Translations under genes and position numbers: made by a program
The notes under the pieces: model-generated
Seen by the model: the letters and a program-made list of their open reading frames with translations, nothing else
Database searches by the model: none
What the model was told of the DNA's origin: nothing
Source: Pseudomonas huaxiensis
Lineage (GTDB): Bacteria; Pseudomonadota; Gammaproteobacteria; Pseudomonadales; Pseudomonadaceae
Direction of reading: 5' to 3'
DNA: 64,000 nucleotides
NCBI RefSeq assembly: GCF_003231275.1
Contig: NZ_QKVL01000007.1
Coordinates: 124,001 to 188,000 of the forward strand
Shown here: piece by piece, positions 32,748-40,732 of the stretch
Position numbering within the stretch: the first letter of the stretch is position 1
Layout of the letters: the number at the start of each line of letters is the position of its first letter

Positions 32748-34418
32748 ATGCCAGCCGCCTACGCCTACATTCGCTATTCCAGAGCCGTCCAGCAGACCGG
32801 CGACAGTGAAAACCGCCAATACACGGCCCTAGAACTCTTCGAGCACACCACAGGCATAGCCATTGCCGAAGTGGTCTATGACCGAGGGAAATCGGCCTTC
32901 CGTGGCGACAACGCCAAGACAGGCAAATTCAAAGAGATTCTTGATCGTATCGAGCAAGGGAGCATCCAGAGGGACGATTATCTTGTAGTGGAATCCATCG
33001 ACCGGATCACTCGCCAGAGGGTGCTAGACGGCGTGGAATTGCTTCAAGGCATCTTGAAGAAAGGGATCAACATCTACACCACTACCGACCAGAAAACCTA
33101 TTCCTACAACGATCCATCGAGAGACTTTGAAAACCTCTTGATGATTAGCCTAATCGCCAAACGAGCCAACGAAGAGAGCGAAACAAAGTCCAAACGTCTC
33201 TTGTCATCGTGGAATAAACGCCGAGAAAAGGCCCAAAACGGCGAGATAATCATCAAGAAAGGGAAATCAATACCCTACGGCCTTCGCGTGGTTGATGGTC
33301 AATTCGTCATAGACGAAGAAGAGCAGAAAGAAATCCAAACACTATTTGAATTGCTCTTGACCTACGGCCTAAACACTGCGATCAAGAAAATCAATCTAAT
33401 CTCGAAAAAAGATTGGAACAACGGGACGCTTAACAAACTTATAGCCAATAAGACCGTAATCGGGTGCCTTGCTACTCACCGGGTAGAGTACGAAGACGGA
33501 AAATCAAGAAAAATCCCAACGGGATACATTGAAAACTACTATCCGCAGTTGATATCCCCAGCCCTCTTTTATCAGGCACTCGACAAGATGAAAGAGCGAA
33601 AAATAAAAAACTACAATGGCAGAAGAACCGAACAAGACTTCAATATATTCAAAAATCAAATTTTTTGCCTTTCTTGTGGCGATAAAATCTATTATGACCA
33701 TCGTGGAAGTCGCTACAAAGGAAAGATTTACCCGCATTTCAAATGCAACACCAAGAGAATAAATCCATCTAAATGCAACACCGACAACATACGCTTTGAG
33801 TATGTTTTCGGCTTGCTACTCAAAAGCCTTGAAAAACTAAAAATAACAACCGATGTTTGGAAGCTTTTGCAGATTGACGAAGGTGAAGCAGGTAAAAACA
33901 ACCTTTTAAACGCTCAATTTGGCGGCTTGTTACGTCGATCTCCCTCGGTTGATACAAATATACTAATCAAAGAGAAGTCCGCCCAATTGGGTCAATTCCG
34001 AACGACCTATGAAAACCTAACAATGAGCATCCGGGCTTTCGGTGGGAAGATTCCCCTTCCAGTAATGCAAGAACTTGCCAATACAGAAACAAAGATCGAA
34101 GAGTTAACCCAAGAAATTGCAGCCCTAGAAGCCGATAGCCCCACAGAAACGATTGAAATTGATGATTATCAAACGCTCGTTGACCTCTTTATGACCGAAG
34201 AGGGGAGAGCCAAGATCAATACGTTCTTCAAAGAAAATGGAATAATTTTCTATGCAGAGCACCATAGACAATCAAGTTTGAGCCAGTTACGAATTTCAAG
34301 AGCCAATCCCGACACAGTAGAAGAGTTGACCCACACCAGTGCATTCCTACCCCAAAAAAATATTTTGAAGGCGTGGAATCTTACCGATCTTCAAGATATG
34401 TTTGATCTAACAGTTTGA
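32748..34418 (+). CDS. Large serine recombinase (integrase)
   Basis: A 556-residue site-specific recombinase. ATG 32748 (MPAAYAYIRYSRAVQQTGDS) is preferred over GTG 32727, because AGAGA precedes it and it places the catalytic serine 11 in YIRYSR as usual. The resolvase domain covers about residues 1-150. The recombinase domain follows (about 165-280, with IPYGLRVVDGQFVIDEEEQKEIQTLFELL). A zinc ribbon (CLSCGDKI near 310, then FKCNTKR) comes next, and then a coiled-coil tail. It lies at the very left end beside attL, normal for phage- or ICE-type serine integrases. It is expected to cut within the shared ATCAT. Confidence 0.93.
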   Translation: MPAAYAYIRYSRAVQQTGDSENRQYTALELFEHTTGIAIAEVVYDRGKSAFRGDNAKTGKFKEILDRIEQGSIQRDDYLVVESIDRITRQRVLDGVELLQGILKKGINIYTTTDQKTYSYNDPSRDFENLLMISLIAKRANEESETKSKRLLSSWNKRREKAQNGEIIIKKGKSIPYGLRVVDGQFVIDEEEQKEIQTLFELLLTYGLNTAIKKINLISKKDWNNGTLNKLIANKTVIGCLATHRVEYEDGKSRKIPTGYIENYYPQLISPALFYQALDKMKERKIKNYNGRRTEQDFNIFKNQIFCLSCGDKIYYDHRGSRYKGKIYPHFKCNTKRINPSKCNTDNIRFEYVFGLLLKSLEKLKITTDVWKLLQIDEGEAGKNNLLNAQFGGLLRRSPSVDTNILIKEKSAQLGQFRTTYENLTMSIRAFGGKIPLPVMQELANTETKIEELTQEIAALEADSPTETIEIDDYQTLVDLFMTEEGRAKINTFFKENGIIFYAEHHRQSSLSQLRISRANPDTVEELTHTSAFLPQKNILKAWNLTDLQDMFDLTV

Positions 34419-34466
34419 ACAATACCCCCTCTAAATTCTCACTTTTGGAGGGGTTACACATTAAAA

Positions 34467-34500
34467 GAAAAGCTCTTACCCACCAGAAGAGCTTTTGACC
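34467..34500 (+). terminator. Terminator downstream of the integrase
   Basis: The stem AAAAGCTCTT / AAGAGCTTTT encloses a 9-nt loop, followed by GACCTTTTC. It probably ends integrase transcripts. Confidence 0.65.
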
Positions 34501-34688
34501 TTTTCTAAACGACCATCTTTTTTACAAATCATCTCGCATAATGCACGCCCCTACACACGCCTCATGTGTATACACGCATACGCTTGCGTCTTTAGTTATC
34601 AATATATAGATATCAAATATAACAGATAACCATAATAAAGATTACTACACCGCACGCACGCATACGCAAGCACAAACAGCCTACACAT

Positions 34689-34716
34689 TTGATCAAAATT
34701 TAATCTATGGTAAATT
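34689..34716 (+). promoter_or_regulatory. Candidate promoter for the relaxase transcript
   Basis: TTGATC, a 16-bp spacer ending in TGG, then TAAATT: an extended -10 promoter. It shares TGGTAAATTAT with the sequence upstream of the gene at 42219. Transcripts from here would run through the hairpin at 34760-34826. Confidence 0.45.
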
Positions 34717-34759
34717 ATAAATAAGGGCAATGAGCAAAGCGATATGAAGCATTTATCAA

Positions 34760-34826
34760 CCCTTTGGTTACCACTTCACACTTTTGCTTCGCAAAAGATG
34801 AGAAGTGGTAACGCCGGGCCAAAGGG
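34760..34826. other. Nested perfect hairpin, candidate oriT
   Basis: Three perfectly paired nested stems: CCCTTTGG/CCAAAGGG (34760-34767 with 34819-34826), GTTACCACTTC/GAAGTGGTAAC (34767-34777 with 34802-34812) and CTTTTGC/GCAAAAG (34781-34787 with 34791-34797). A direct repeat of CCCTTTGG follows at about 34830. Position 80 bp ahead of a relaxase gene and extended dyads are typical for oriT. The nick site is not identifiable. A single-strand replication origin is the alternative. Confidence 0.6.
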
Positions 34827-34907
34827 TGCCCCTTTGGATACCCAAGAGCAAAACAAAAGCATCTCGCTGCAATTTAGGAGTAAAAAATAACAACTACTGA
34901 GGGTTAA

Positions 34908-36746
34908 ATGAGCAATGAAATCAAAAGCACAACCATGCTATATAAGAGACTTAATTTTTCAGTCTCTACACTTAAAAAATTAGGCAAATCCTTAAAGCAT
35001 TCCTTGCGTGTTCACAGCAAAGAAGAAAAGAAAATACAATGGGATGAAGACCTATCCCACAACAACATATTTATAGTCAATGGTATGTCTGTACCAATGA
35101 ATGAGGCGTCGGCCTTGTCATTCATTAAAGACACACTAACGCCTTTTCATCTGGTCAATAGAAGCAAAGAGCAGAGAAAAGAAGATGTAGAAACCAAAGG
35201 CAAATATAAATACAAAATTAAGAAAATCATTAAAGATGAGGCAGGCCAACCCATAGCCGCCTACCTTGATGATCTGATCGACCGTGGCGATTACATCGAC
35301 AGCGAACAGGTCAAAGAAGATTTTGAAGCCTTCGAGGTCAGCAGGAAGGCCCAGAAGCTCAAAAGCGTCCAAAACTACATAGACCTACACAACACTATCA
35401 CCCAAGCAGAAAAACCGCTGGATGGACGTAAAACGGTTATCCAAGAGGCTTTCTTTAAATTCCCCATGCACAACCAAGTAGATCTACCGCCTGAATTCTA
35501 CGTTTCTGCAATTCAGGACTTCTACGCCAAATATTTTCCCGACTATAACTTCCTATTGACGGTTTACCACGGCGATGAATTAGAGGGAGGTAAAAAGAAG
35601 GTTGGCGACCACCCTCATATTTTTATCGACTGTAAAAACAAAAGAACAGGGGAATATGACCTAACAGAACAGCAAGCGATGCTTGCCAATAAAGTCATTA
35701 AACATGTTGAATTTTTCAAGAATTACACGCCTGTAAACACCAAGCAACAGACATATCAGGAGAGCCAAATAATAGGCGAAGCGTTGCAGGAGCTATTTTA
35801 CAAGCACATCAACAAAAAATTTAAAACGGAAAACATACCACTTGAAGCTAATAGATTGGAGCAAACCCAAGAAAACCTTGAACTTAGAAAGAAAATCAGG
35901 CTTGAAAGTAAGAAAGCCAAAGAAGATAGGGCATTTAACCTTTATACAATGCGACAAGAGCAACTTGAAGACAAACAAAATAAACTTGAGGAAATCTCAA
36001 TAGAAATCGAGAATAAGCAACAAACAAAAGGGACTATTGACCAAGAAATACGCCAAGGGCAACAAATCAGCCTTAATTTACAAATGAAGATTGAAAAGGC
36101 CGAAACACATTGGAGCAAAAGGCTCGCCCAGTTTGACAGCAAAATCAAAGAAAACACGACAATCCTTAGCACTATCACGCAAAAACGAACAGATATTCAG
36201 CGAGACATTACACAGCTACAAAACAAAAAAGTTGAGCTAGGGAAAAACTTTAAAGCAGAAAAAGATAAATTACAAAAAAATCTAAATGATTTAAAAGGAA
36301 AAGTGACAGCCGAATCCGCAAAGCACAAAAGAATTAAGCAAGCTATAACGATACTTGACCAAAAACTAGAACCACTAATCCATAAATTTGACGTAAAGGT
36401 GGACAAGGTACTACATGCCAAACGAATGCACGAGGACACCGATACCCTGTATCAAGAAATGAAAGAAAACATCTTACAAACCGCTAAATACATGGGAAAA
36501 GAAAAGCGACACGACTATCTATGGTCTGTAAAAGAACAGCTTGAAGAGAAAGGACTAGACCCCAACAAGGTTGCATTTGGCTTTAAAGAAAAAGTTCAGC
36601 TATTCGTATCTGACAAGTTTACCAACACGCAAATAATAGAATTTGACAGAGAAGAAGCCGAGCAGGCGAAACAGGCCAGAAGGAGAAGACTTTTAAAACC
36701 TAAGCCCCCAAGCCCGTTTCAAGACCCTTATGACCCTTATCAATAG
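34908..36746 (+). CDS. Relaxase/mobilization protein, MobV(Pre)-like with long coiled coil
   Basis: A 612-residue protein. The N-terminal part has the layout of MobV relaxases. A basic SLKHSLRVHSKEE segment and SHNNIFI resemble motifs I-II. YHGDE (H221) and a downstream HPH (H235, H237) within DHPHIFID resemble the metal-binding H-x-DE...PH motif III. Residues about 310-520 are a highly charged coiled coil, and the tail is Pro-rich (KPKPPSPFQDPYDPYQ). Together with the hairpin just upstream it should nick at oriT and pilot transfer. Identity as a relaxase is inferred from motifs and position; the family is uncertain. Confidence 0.68.
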   Translation: MSNEIKSTTMLYKRLNFSVSTLKKLGKSLKHSLRVHSKEEKKIQWDEDLSHNNIFIVNGMSVPMNEASALSFIKDTLTPFHLVNRSKEQRKEDVETKGKYKYKIKKIIKDEAGQPIAAYLDDLIDRGDYIDSEQVKEDFEAFEVSRKAQKLKSVQNYIDLHNTITQAEKPLDGRKTVIQEAFFKFPMHNQVDLPPEFYVSAIQDFYAKYFPDYNFLLTVYHGDELEGGKKKVGDHPHIFIDCKNKRTGEYDLTEQQAMLANKVIKHVEFFKNYTPVNTKQQTYQESQIIGEALQELFYKHINKKFKTENIPLEANRLEQTQENLELRKKIRLESKKAKEDRAFNLYTMRQEQLEDKQNKLEEISIEIENKQQTKGTIDQEIRQGQQISLNLQMKIEKAETHWSKRLAQFDSKIKENTTILSTITQKRTDIQRDITQLQNKKVELGKNFKAEKDKLQKNLNDLKGKVTAESAKHKRIKQAITILDQKLEPLIHKFDVKVDKVLHAKRMHEDTDTLYQEMKENILQTAKYMGKEKRHDYLWSVKEQLEEKGLDPNKVAFGFKEKVQLFVSDKFTNTQIIEFDREEAEQAKQARRRRLLKPKPPSPFQDPYDPYQ

Positions 36747-36763
36747 CCAAACCCACTCAATAA

Positions 36764-36792
36764 AAAACCCGCAGCAATGCGGGCTTTTTATT
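36764..36792. terminator. Bidirectional terminator between relaxase and methyltransferase
   Basis: The stem AAAACCCGCA / TGCGGGCTTTT lies between two convergent genes, with A- and T-tracts on both sides. Confidence 0.85.
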
Positions 36793-37761
36793 TCAGTCAA
36801 ATCTAAATTTGCTGGCTTCTAAATACTCTTCAACTTGGTCAAAGGCAAACCAATACCGTTTTAATCCTTCAGCCACTTTCCCAGTGGTATTAGATCCCGC
36901 AAACGGGTCAAGCACCACATCACCGGGATCGGTAAGAAGCTTGATAAAAAACTCAGGCAAAGCAGCCGGAAAGCGTGCAGGGTGTATTTTAATCCCCGCT
37001 TCCTTACATCTTTTCGTGTAAGAATCGTTAGCCGAATTATTTCCGAATTTCAACAAGTCAGTTGGCGTATCATCGTCAATCATATTTGGTGGTATGGAGC
37101 CGCCAGCGTGAACTTTATCGAAGGAGTCACGGATAGCGTGCCCAGATGGCCTAGTAGTAGTTTTAACGCCTTTCTTGTTCAATCTAAGCATATCGTCACT
37201 GTATGGACGTAAGGCGTTCCTATTATTTGCCTTGGGCCATGGAGTTTTTGATAGCCACCAAACGTATTCAACGGAGTCTTTAATTCGTATACGGCGAACA
37301 GTAACCCATTCCGCAGGAACTGGCATTTTTGCGGGATTGTACCAGAAGCACTCTTGTGCAAGGTAGAAACCGACAGTTTCAACCAATTCGATCAAAAGCT
37401 TGTAATGATAAATCGAGCGTGTTGGCTCGCCTTTATTGTAACTACCGCCAATGTTAAGGACAAAACTACCATCATCGGTAAGGATTCTGGCTACTTCCTT
37501 AGCAAACGGGATAAACCATTCATTGTAATCGGCTTTATCTTTGTTTCCGTAAGCTTTCTTAAAATGCAAAGCATAAGGGGGAGACGTGACCACAAGATTA
37601 ACCGACCCGGTTTTTATGCTTTTCAGGTAATCCAATGAATCCCCGAGATATGCCTCTCCCCGGTCGGTGGAATAGAAAGGATTAGAAAAGCCATTCTCAA
37701 AAATATTAGGAATGGCCAATTTTTCAGTTTCTTCAACTGCAAGGGTAAGTTGTTCAGTCAT
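36793..37761 (-). CDS. Type II DNA methyltransferase (N4-cytosine or N6-adenine, beta class)
   Basis: A 322-residue DNA modification enzyme. Motif IV TSPPY comes first (near residue 59) and the SAM-binding motif [19 protein letters not shown] comes last (near 290). That is the circular order of beta-class enzymes, in which SPPY often marks N4-cytosine methylation. It protects the element's host from the endonuclease encoded divergently at 38050. Recognition sequence cannot be read from the protein. The 84 bp between this gene and the HTH gene must carry both promoters. Confidence 0.88.
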   Translation of the reverse strand: MTEQLTLAVEETEKLAIPNIFENGFSNPFYSTDRGEAYLGDSLDYLKSIKTGSVNLVVTSPPYALHFKKAYGNKDKADYNEWFIPFAKEVARILTDDGSFVLNIGGSYNKGEPTRSIYHYKLLIELVETVGFYLAQECFWYNPAKMPVPAEWVTVRRIRIKDSVEYVWWLSKTPWPKANNRNALRPYSDDMLRLNKKGVKTTTRPSGHAIRDSFDKVHAGGSIPPNMIDDDTPTDLLKFGNNSANDSYTKRCKEAGIKIHPARFPAALPEFFIKLLTDPGDVVLDPFAGSNTTGKVAEGLKRYWFAFDQVEEYLEASKFRFD

Positions 37762-37845
37762 TCTGGCCGTGATCTAATAGAGGATTTTCGAGGATATGGC
37801 GAGCCAAATCCTACCACACGGCAAGGTTAAGTTAATGGGTTGTCA
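37762..37845. promoter_or_regulatory. Divergent promoter region of the restriction-modification locus
   Basis: 84 bp between the start codons of the methyltransferase (-) and the HTH gene (+). It contains two GAGGAT repeats (around 37780 and 37790) that could be operator half-sites. No convincing -35/-10 pair was identified. Confidence 0.4.
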
Positions 37846-38049
37846 ATGTCAACCAATTTAGACGAATGGGTCTCACAGGCAGACGCGGCAAGGCTCAGAG
37901 GCGTTACCAGACAAGCCATAGGCCGACTGATCAAGCGGGGACGAGTCCGCACCCTGACCGTAGCCGGGTATGTCCTCGTCTCTCGTGAGGACGTTATGAA
38001 TTTCCAGCCGGAGAAGGCTGGACGCCCAAAGGTAGCCAAGGAGCAGTGA
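37846..38049 (+). CDS. Small MerR/excisionase-type HTH protein
   Basis: A 67-residue DNA-binding protein; ATG 37846 (MSTNLDEWVSQADAARL) is preferred over TTG 37840. Residues about 8-50 form a MerR/AlpA-like HTH (VSQADAARLRGVTRQAIGRLIKRGRV) with a wing (TVAGYVLVSREDVMNF). Its stop codon directly abuts the endonuclease ATG (TGAATG), so the two are coupled. The position is that of a restriction-modification controller, but classical C-proteins are XRE-type, so this is a different regulator class. An alternative role is recombination directionality factor for the integrase. Confidence 0.75.
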   Translation: MSTNLDEWVSQADAARLRGVTRQAIGRLIKRGRVRTLTVAGYVLVSREDVMNFQPEKAGRPKVAKEQ

Positions 38050-38724
38050 ATGATCGAGTTACGGCAACGTCTATCCGAACTCAGCAACGAGGAACGGGAA
38101 GAAATTTTCAAATACCTCCGTAGTCAGATAAAAATACATACTCTGGAGGATGAGTTTAACGCACAGGCGGAAGTCATACTGGAAGCCATTTCACGCGGCT
38201 CAGATCTTACCAAGCGAGGAATCCGGGGGATTATTGCAGAAGCGAGTTTCAAAGTTGAAGTTCTGGATAAACTAACAGGCTGGCAAGACATCACGCCGCC
38301 CGGCGACCTCCCGTTCGACTTTAAAATTTCCGATACCATTGGAGACATTGGTATTCAGGTAAAAATGCAGCGTAAGAAAGAACAGCGACCTATGATGGCA
38401 AATGAAGGCTATCGCGTCCTTTCCCCCGAAAAATATGTTGTTGAAACTCAAAAGACACGAGGTGGTAAAAAAGGCGAGGAAAACACCCGACCATACCGCT
38501 TTGGAGAGTTTGACCTTCTGGCGGTATCTATGCACCCGGCTACAAATGACTGGAGCCAATTCCGCTACACTGTAGCATCTTGGCTACTCCCAGATTTTAA
38601 GGACGCAAGCTGTATTTTGAAATTCCAACCCGTCCCATTACATAGGGATGATGAGTGGACGGATTCGCTCGAAGAGTGCATTGAATGGTATAGGTCTGGC
38701 CGACAGCATACTATTAGCAAGTAA
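38050..38724 (+). CDS. Probable type II restriction endonuclease
   Basis: A 224-residue protein. A PD-(D/E)xK-like core is visible: FDFKISDTIGDIGIQVKMQRKKEQR at about residues 90-114, giving D...(14)...QVK, in which glutamine replaces the usual acidic residue. The N-terminal 60 residues look helical (ELRQRLSELSNEEREEIFKYLRSQ). It is placed divergently from a type II methyltransferase and coupled to a small HTH gene, a standard restriction-modification layout. The recognition sequence and exact family are not recognised. Confidence 0.75.
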   Translation: MIELRQRLSELSNEEREEIFKYLRSQIKIHTLEDEFNAQAEVILEAISRGSDLTKRGIRGIIAEASFKVEVLDKLTGWQDITPPGDLPFDFKISDTIGDIGIQVKMQRKKEQRPMMANEGYRVLSPEKYVVETQKTRGGKKGEENTRPYRFGEFDLLAVSMHPATNDWSQFRYTVASWLLPDFKDASCILKFQPVPLHRDDEWTDSLEECIEWYRSGRQHTISK

Positions 38725-38743
38725 TTACCAAGTCCAAAACACT

Positions 38744-38770
38744 AAAAGCCCGCAAACAAGCGGGCTTTTT
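38744..38770 (+). terminator. Terminator after the endonuclease gene
   Basis: The stem AAAGCCCGC / GCGGGCTTT with a 6-nt loop is followed by TTTACC. It can also act on the minus strand. Confidence 0.85.
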
Positions 38771-38817
38771 ACCGTCCAAGTTTGACAAAGCCCGAAAGTA
38801 TGGCAACTTGAAAGGAG

Positions 38818-38880
38818 CAGAAAAAGAAAACCACCTTGGGCAAGGTGGTCTGGATACAGCGATAAAAATTTAATCTACAC
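38818..38880 (-). ncRNA. Candidate antisense RNA controlling rep (ColE2 RNAI-like)
   Basis: On the minus strand a perfect -35 TTGACA (38908-38913), a 16-bp spacer and TTAAAT (38886-38891) would start a transcript near 38880. It would end at the hairpin ACCACCTTG/CAAGGTGGT (38830-38849), followed by TTTTCTTTTTCT. The result is an RNA of about 60 nt antisense to the region just upstream of rep. ColE2 plasmids control Rep translation with an antisense RNA in this position. The prediction rests on promoter and terminator only. Confidence 0.45.
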
Positions 38881-38963
38881 AAACTATTTAATCATCAAAA
38901 ATTTTATTGTCAAGTCTCTTCCCAAGGTTTCTTTTTCTAAATAACTATTAGAAGAGGATAACA

Positions 38964-39890
38964 ATGGGATGCGTAAAACTATTTGAGGACTACTTACCAA
39001 AGAGACCTTATCACACCGATGATTTAATCAGCGGCTTAAAAATCAACAAAAAAGAAAAAGCGAAACTTGCTCGACTGGTCCAACCAAACGGCCCAACCCA
39101 TAGATATTGGATGGTTTTCGATCTGGACAAGACCAACGCGGGGCTGCACTGGGATGACGTTGGAGCACCAGCCCCTAACCTGATAGCTCGAAATCCGGCT
39201 AATGGGCACGCCCATTTGCTCTACCTGCTACAAACCCCTGTCCGAACTGCTATCGACGGCAAAACAGCCCCTTTACGCTACGCTGCGGCCATCGAAGCGG
39301 CATTGTGTAAGCTACTGGGAGCAGACCGAGGCTATTCCGGCTTGATCTGCAAGAACCCGATCAACTCCCATTGGATCGTTACCGAGTGGCAGGCCGATCC
39401 ATACACGTTGGACGACTTAGCCGATTACATCGACTTAACCCCGGAGAAAGCGAAAGAGAAACCCGTAGAGGACTATGGCCTTGGTCGTAACTGTATGCTT
39501 TTCGATGAATTGAGAGCGTGGGCATACAAGGCTATACGCCAAGGCTGGCCGACCTATGAACAATGGCTAAACGCTTGCCTAGACCGTGCCACCGGCTACA
39601 ACGTTAATTTTACTACGCCGTTGGACATATCCGAGGTTAAACACACAGCCAAGAGCGTAGCGAAGTGGACACATAGAAACTTTACCCGTGGCACCTTTGA
39701 CGATTATGTCGCCAGAACCCACACAAGCAGAATTCAAGCAATCCGAGGCAAGAAAGGCGGCAAAGCCAATGGAAAGACGAAAAGAGAACAAGGCATCCTA
39801 TTACTAAAATCAGGAGCAACAGTACAAGAAGTTATGAAGCAGATGAGTATTGGACGAGCAACCGCATACAGATGGTCAAAGCAGATCTAA
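38964..39890 (+). CDS. rep: ColE2-type plasmid replication initiator/primase Rep
   Basis: A 308-residue protein resembling ColE2-family Rep over its length. Diagnostic blocks in order: LPKRPYHTDD near the start, RYWMVFDLD near 48, NPANGHAHLLYLL near 77, LGADRGYSGLICKNP near 118, YGLGRN near 171 and AIRQGWPTYEQWL near 190. A C-terminal HTH follows (VQEVMKQMSIGRATAYRW). ColE2 Rep binds its origin and makes a short primer RNA there itself, after which DNA polymerase I extends it. The origin lies just downstream of rep, as found here at 39890. GAAGAGG about 10 bases upstream is the ribosome-binding site. Its presence in an integrated element is unusual. Confidence 0.92.
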   Translation: MGCVKLFEDYLPKRPYHTDDLISGLKINKKEKAKLARLVQPNGPTHRYWMVFDLDKTNAGLHWDDVGAPAPNLIARNPANGHAHLLYLLQTPVRTAIDGKTAPLRYAAAIEAALCKLLGADRGYSGLICKNPINSHWIVTEWQADPYTLDDLADYIDLTPEKAKEKPVEDYGLGRNCMLFDELRAWAYKAIRQGWPTYEQWLNACLDRATGYNVNFTTPLDISEVKHTAKSVAKWTHRNFTRGTFDDYVARTHTSRIQAIRGKKGGKANGKTKREQGILLLKSGATVQEVMKQMSIGRATAYRWSKQI

Positions 39891-39952
39891 CATTATAATC
39901 TGTCTCAAAAGCCTATATCAGATAATAGCACCCGGTGAGGGTGTTTCTTCTC
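39890..39952 (+). other. ColE2-type origin, copy 1
   Basis: GCCTATATCAGATAATAGCA (39911-39930) is followed by CACCC-GGTGA-GGGTG, which can form a hairpin, then TTTCTTC. This closely resembles my recollection of the ColE2 origin (AAGCCTTATCAGATAACAGC and a following small hairpin). It begins immediately after the rep stop, the canonical position. CATTATAAT upstream is shared with copy 2. Confidence 0.8.
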
Positions 39953-40111
39953 CCCCCCTCCCACCCACTCCCATACATCACACACGGTCGTAGACTGCAC
40001 ACACGACACACGCACATACATATACACACGTACCTATACACTTGCACCTACAAGAAATATATTTCTTGTATGACGCACACGGCACACACACGCATGAGAA
40101 GCCGCAAAACT
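39953..40111. other. Intergenic C- and ACAC-rich stretch with a perfect palindrome
   Basis: No gene is seen. It is strikingly asymmetric: pyrimidine/ACAC repeats on the plus strand from 39950 to 40110. It contains a perfect 22-bp palindrome at 40049-40070 (core CAAGAAATATATTTCTTG). Confidence 0.6.
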
Positions 40112-40140
40112 TTGACTTTCTAATATTCGTGGTATATTGT
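40112..40140 (+). promoter_or_regulatory. Promoter of the first secreted-protein gene
   Basis: TTGACT, a 17-bp spacer, TATTGT; the overlapping TGGTATATT (40131-40139) can act as an extended -10. It lies 24 bp ahead of the start codon. Confidence 0.55.
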
Positions 40141-40163
40141 TATCAATTAACAACAAATTCACC

Positions 40164-40670
40164 ATGAACAAAATCTCTCTCGCATTACTCACCGCCTTAA
40201 CCCTTACTACAACCCAAGCCGATTACATGATAAAAATCCCACTAGAACAAGCCCAAGGCGGGAGCCTTCCAAGCGGGTCAATACTTTTTGTAACACAAGA
40301 AGAAGGCCCACCATTACCACCCGCAGAAATCGAAGATGAATTGTCAGGCTATAAAGGTATCGGAACGATTGATATACATAGAGGCAGAGGCTTTCTTGAG
40401 AGTTCAACGATCCAAAACCCCATGTATATCGGTGTATTTTTTACATACTACGGCGAACAATCCATATATCTCATAGGAAATGTGCAGGAGTTGCTGAACA
40501 CTGCCAAATCCATAGTTCTAACCATCAATGGTGATGTCCTACCATGCGAGATTTATGATGCTAGTTACGTAGCCTACAAAAATCATACCGAATTTCACTG
40601 CTCAACTATAGGTTTCGTAGGCACTAAATATTCACCGGGCCAGCAGTTCAGCATCACTTTCAAAAAATAG
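40164..40670 (+). CDS. Secreted protein of unknown function, IPLEQ-motif paralog 1
   Basis: A 168-residue protein; the start at 40164 gives the signal peptide MNKISLALLTALTLTTTQA. The mature N-terminus DYMIKIPLEQAQGGSLPSGS is shared with the protein at 42219 (GFIIKIPLEQTQGGALPDGS). The remainder is unrelated and rich in beta-type sequence, with two cysteines (LPCEIYDAS and FHCSTIGF) that could form a disulfide. The gene is bracketed by the two origin copies. Not recognised as a known family; a surface or periplasmic role is inferred from the signal peptide only. Confidence 0.7.
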   Translation: MNKISLALLTALTLTTTQADYMIKIPLEQAQGGSLPSGSILFVTQEEGPPLPPAEIEDELSGYKGIGTIDIHRGRGFLESSTIQNPMYIGVFFTYYGEQSIYLIGNVQELLNTAKSIVLTINGDVLPCEIYDASYVAYKNHTEFHCSTIGFVGTKYSPGQQFSITFKK

Positions 40671-40732
40671 CATTATAATTAGTGCAAATAGCCTATATCA
40701 GATAATAGCACCCGGTGAGGGTGTTTCTTCTT
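40669..40732 (+). other. ColE2-type origin, copy 2
   Basis: The 40 bp at 40691-40730 are identical to 39911-39950, and CATTATAAT upstream is conserved as well. The copy starts at the stop codon of the secreted-protein gene, just as copy 1 starts at the stop of rep. The copies are direct repeats 780 bp apart. Confidence 0.8.

Larger units (their letters stand above)
34419..34759. other. Intergenic region after the integrase: terminators and AT-rich DNA
   Basis: No gene is seen. It holds two hairpins (34425-34455, CCCCTC/GAGGGG, weak; and 34467-34496, see terminator). AT-rich DNA follows, containing near-repeats of ACGCATACGC at about 34574 and 34658. A promoter-like sequence lies at 34689-34716. 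Confidence 0.6.

Noticed and set aside
31985..32809. Treating the 5' dprA frame as a functional protein with a new C-terminus
   Set aside because: The hybrid lacks the end of the Rossmann domain; the extra residues come from element DNA that overlaps the integrase start.
34570..34680. Short repeats ACGCATACGC as CRISPR or iterons
   Set aside because: Only two imperfect copies with irregular spacing; no Cas genes and no match to Rep binding at the ColE2-like origin.
34760..34826. Integron attC site
   Set aside because: The hairpin lacks the attC core-site consensus at its ends and no tyrosine integron integrase is present.
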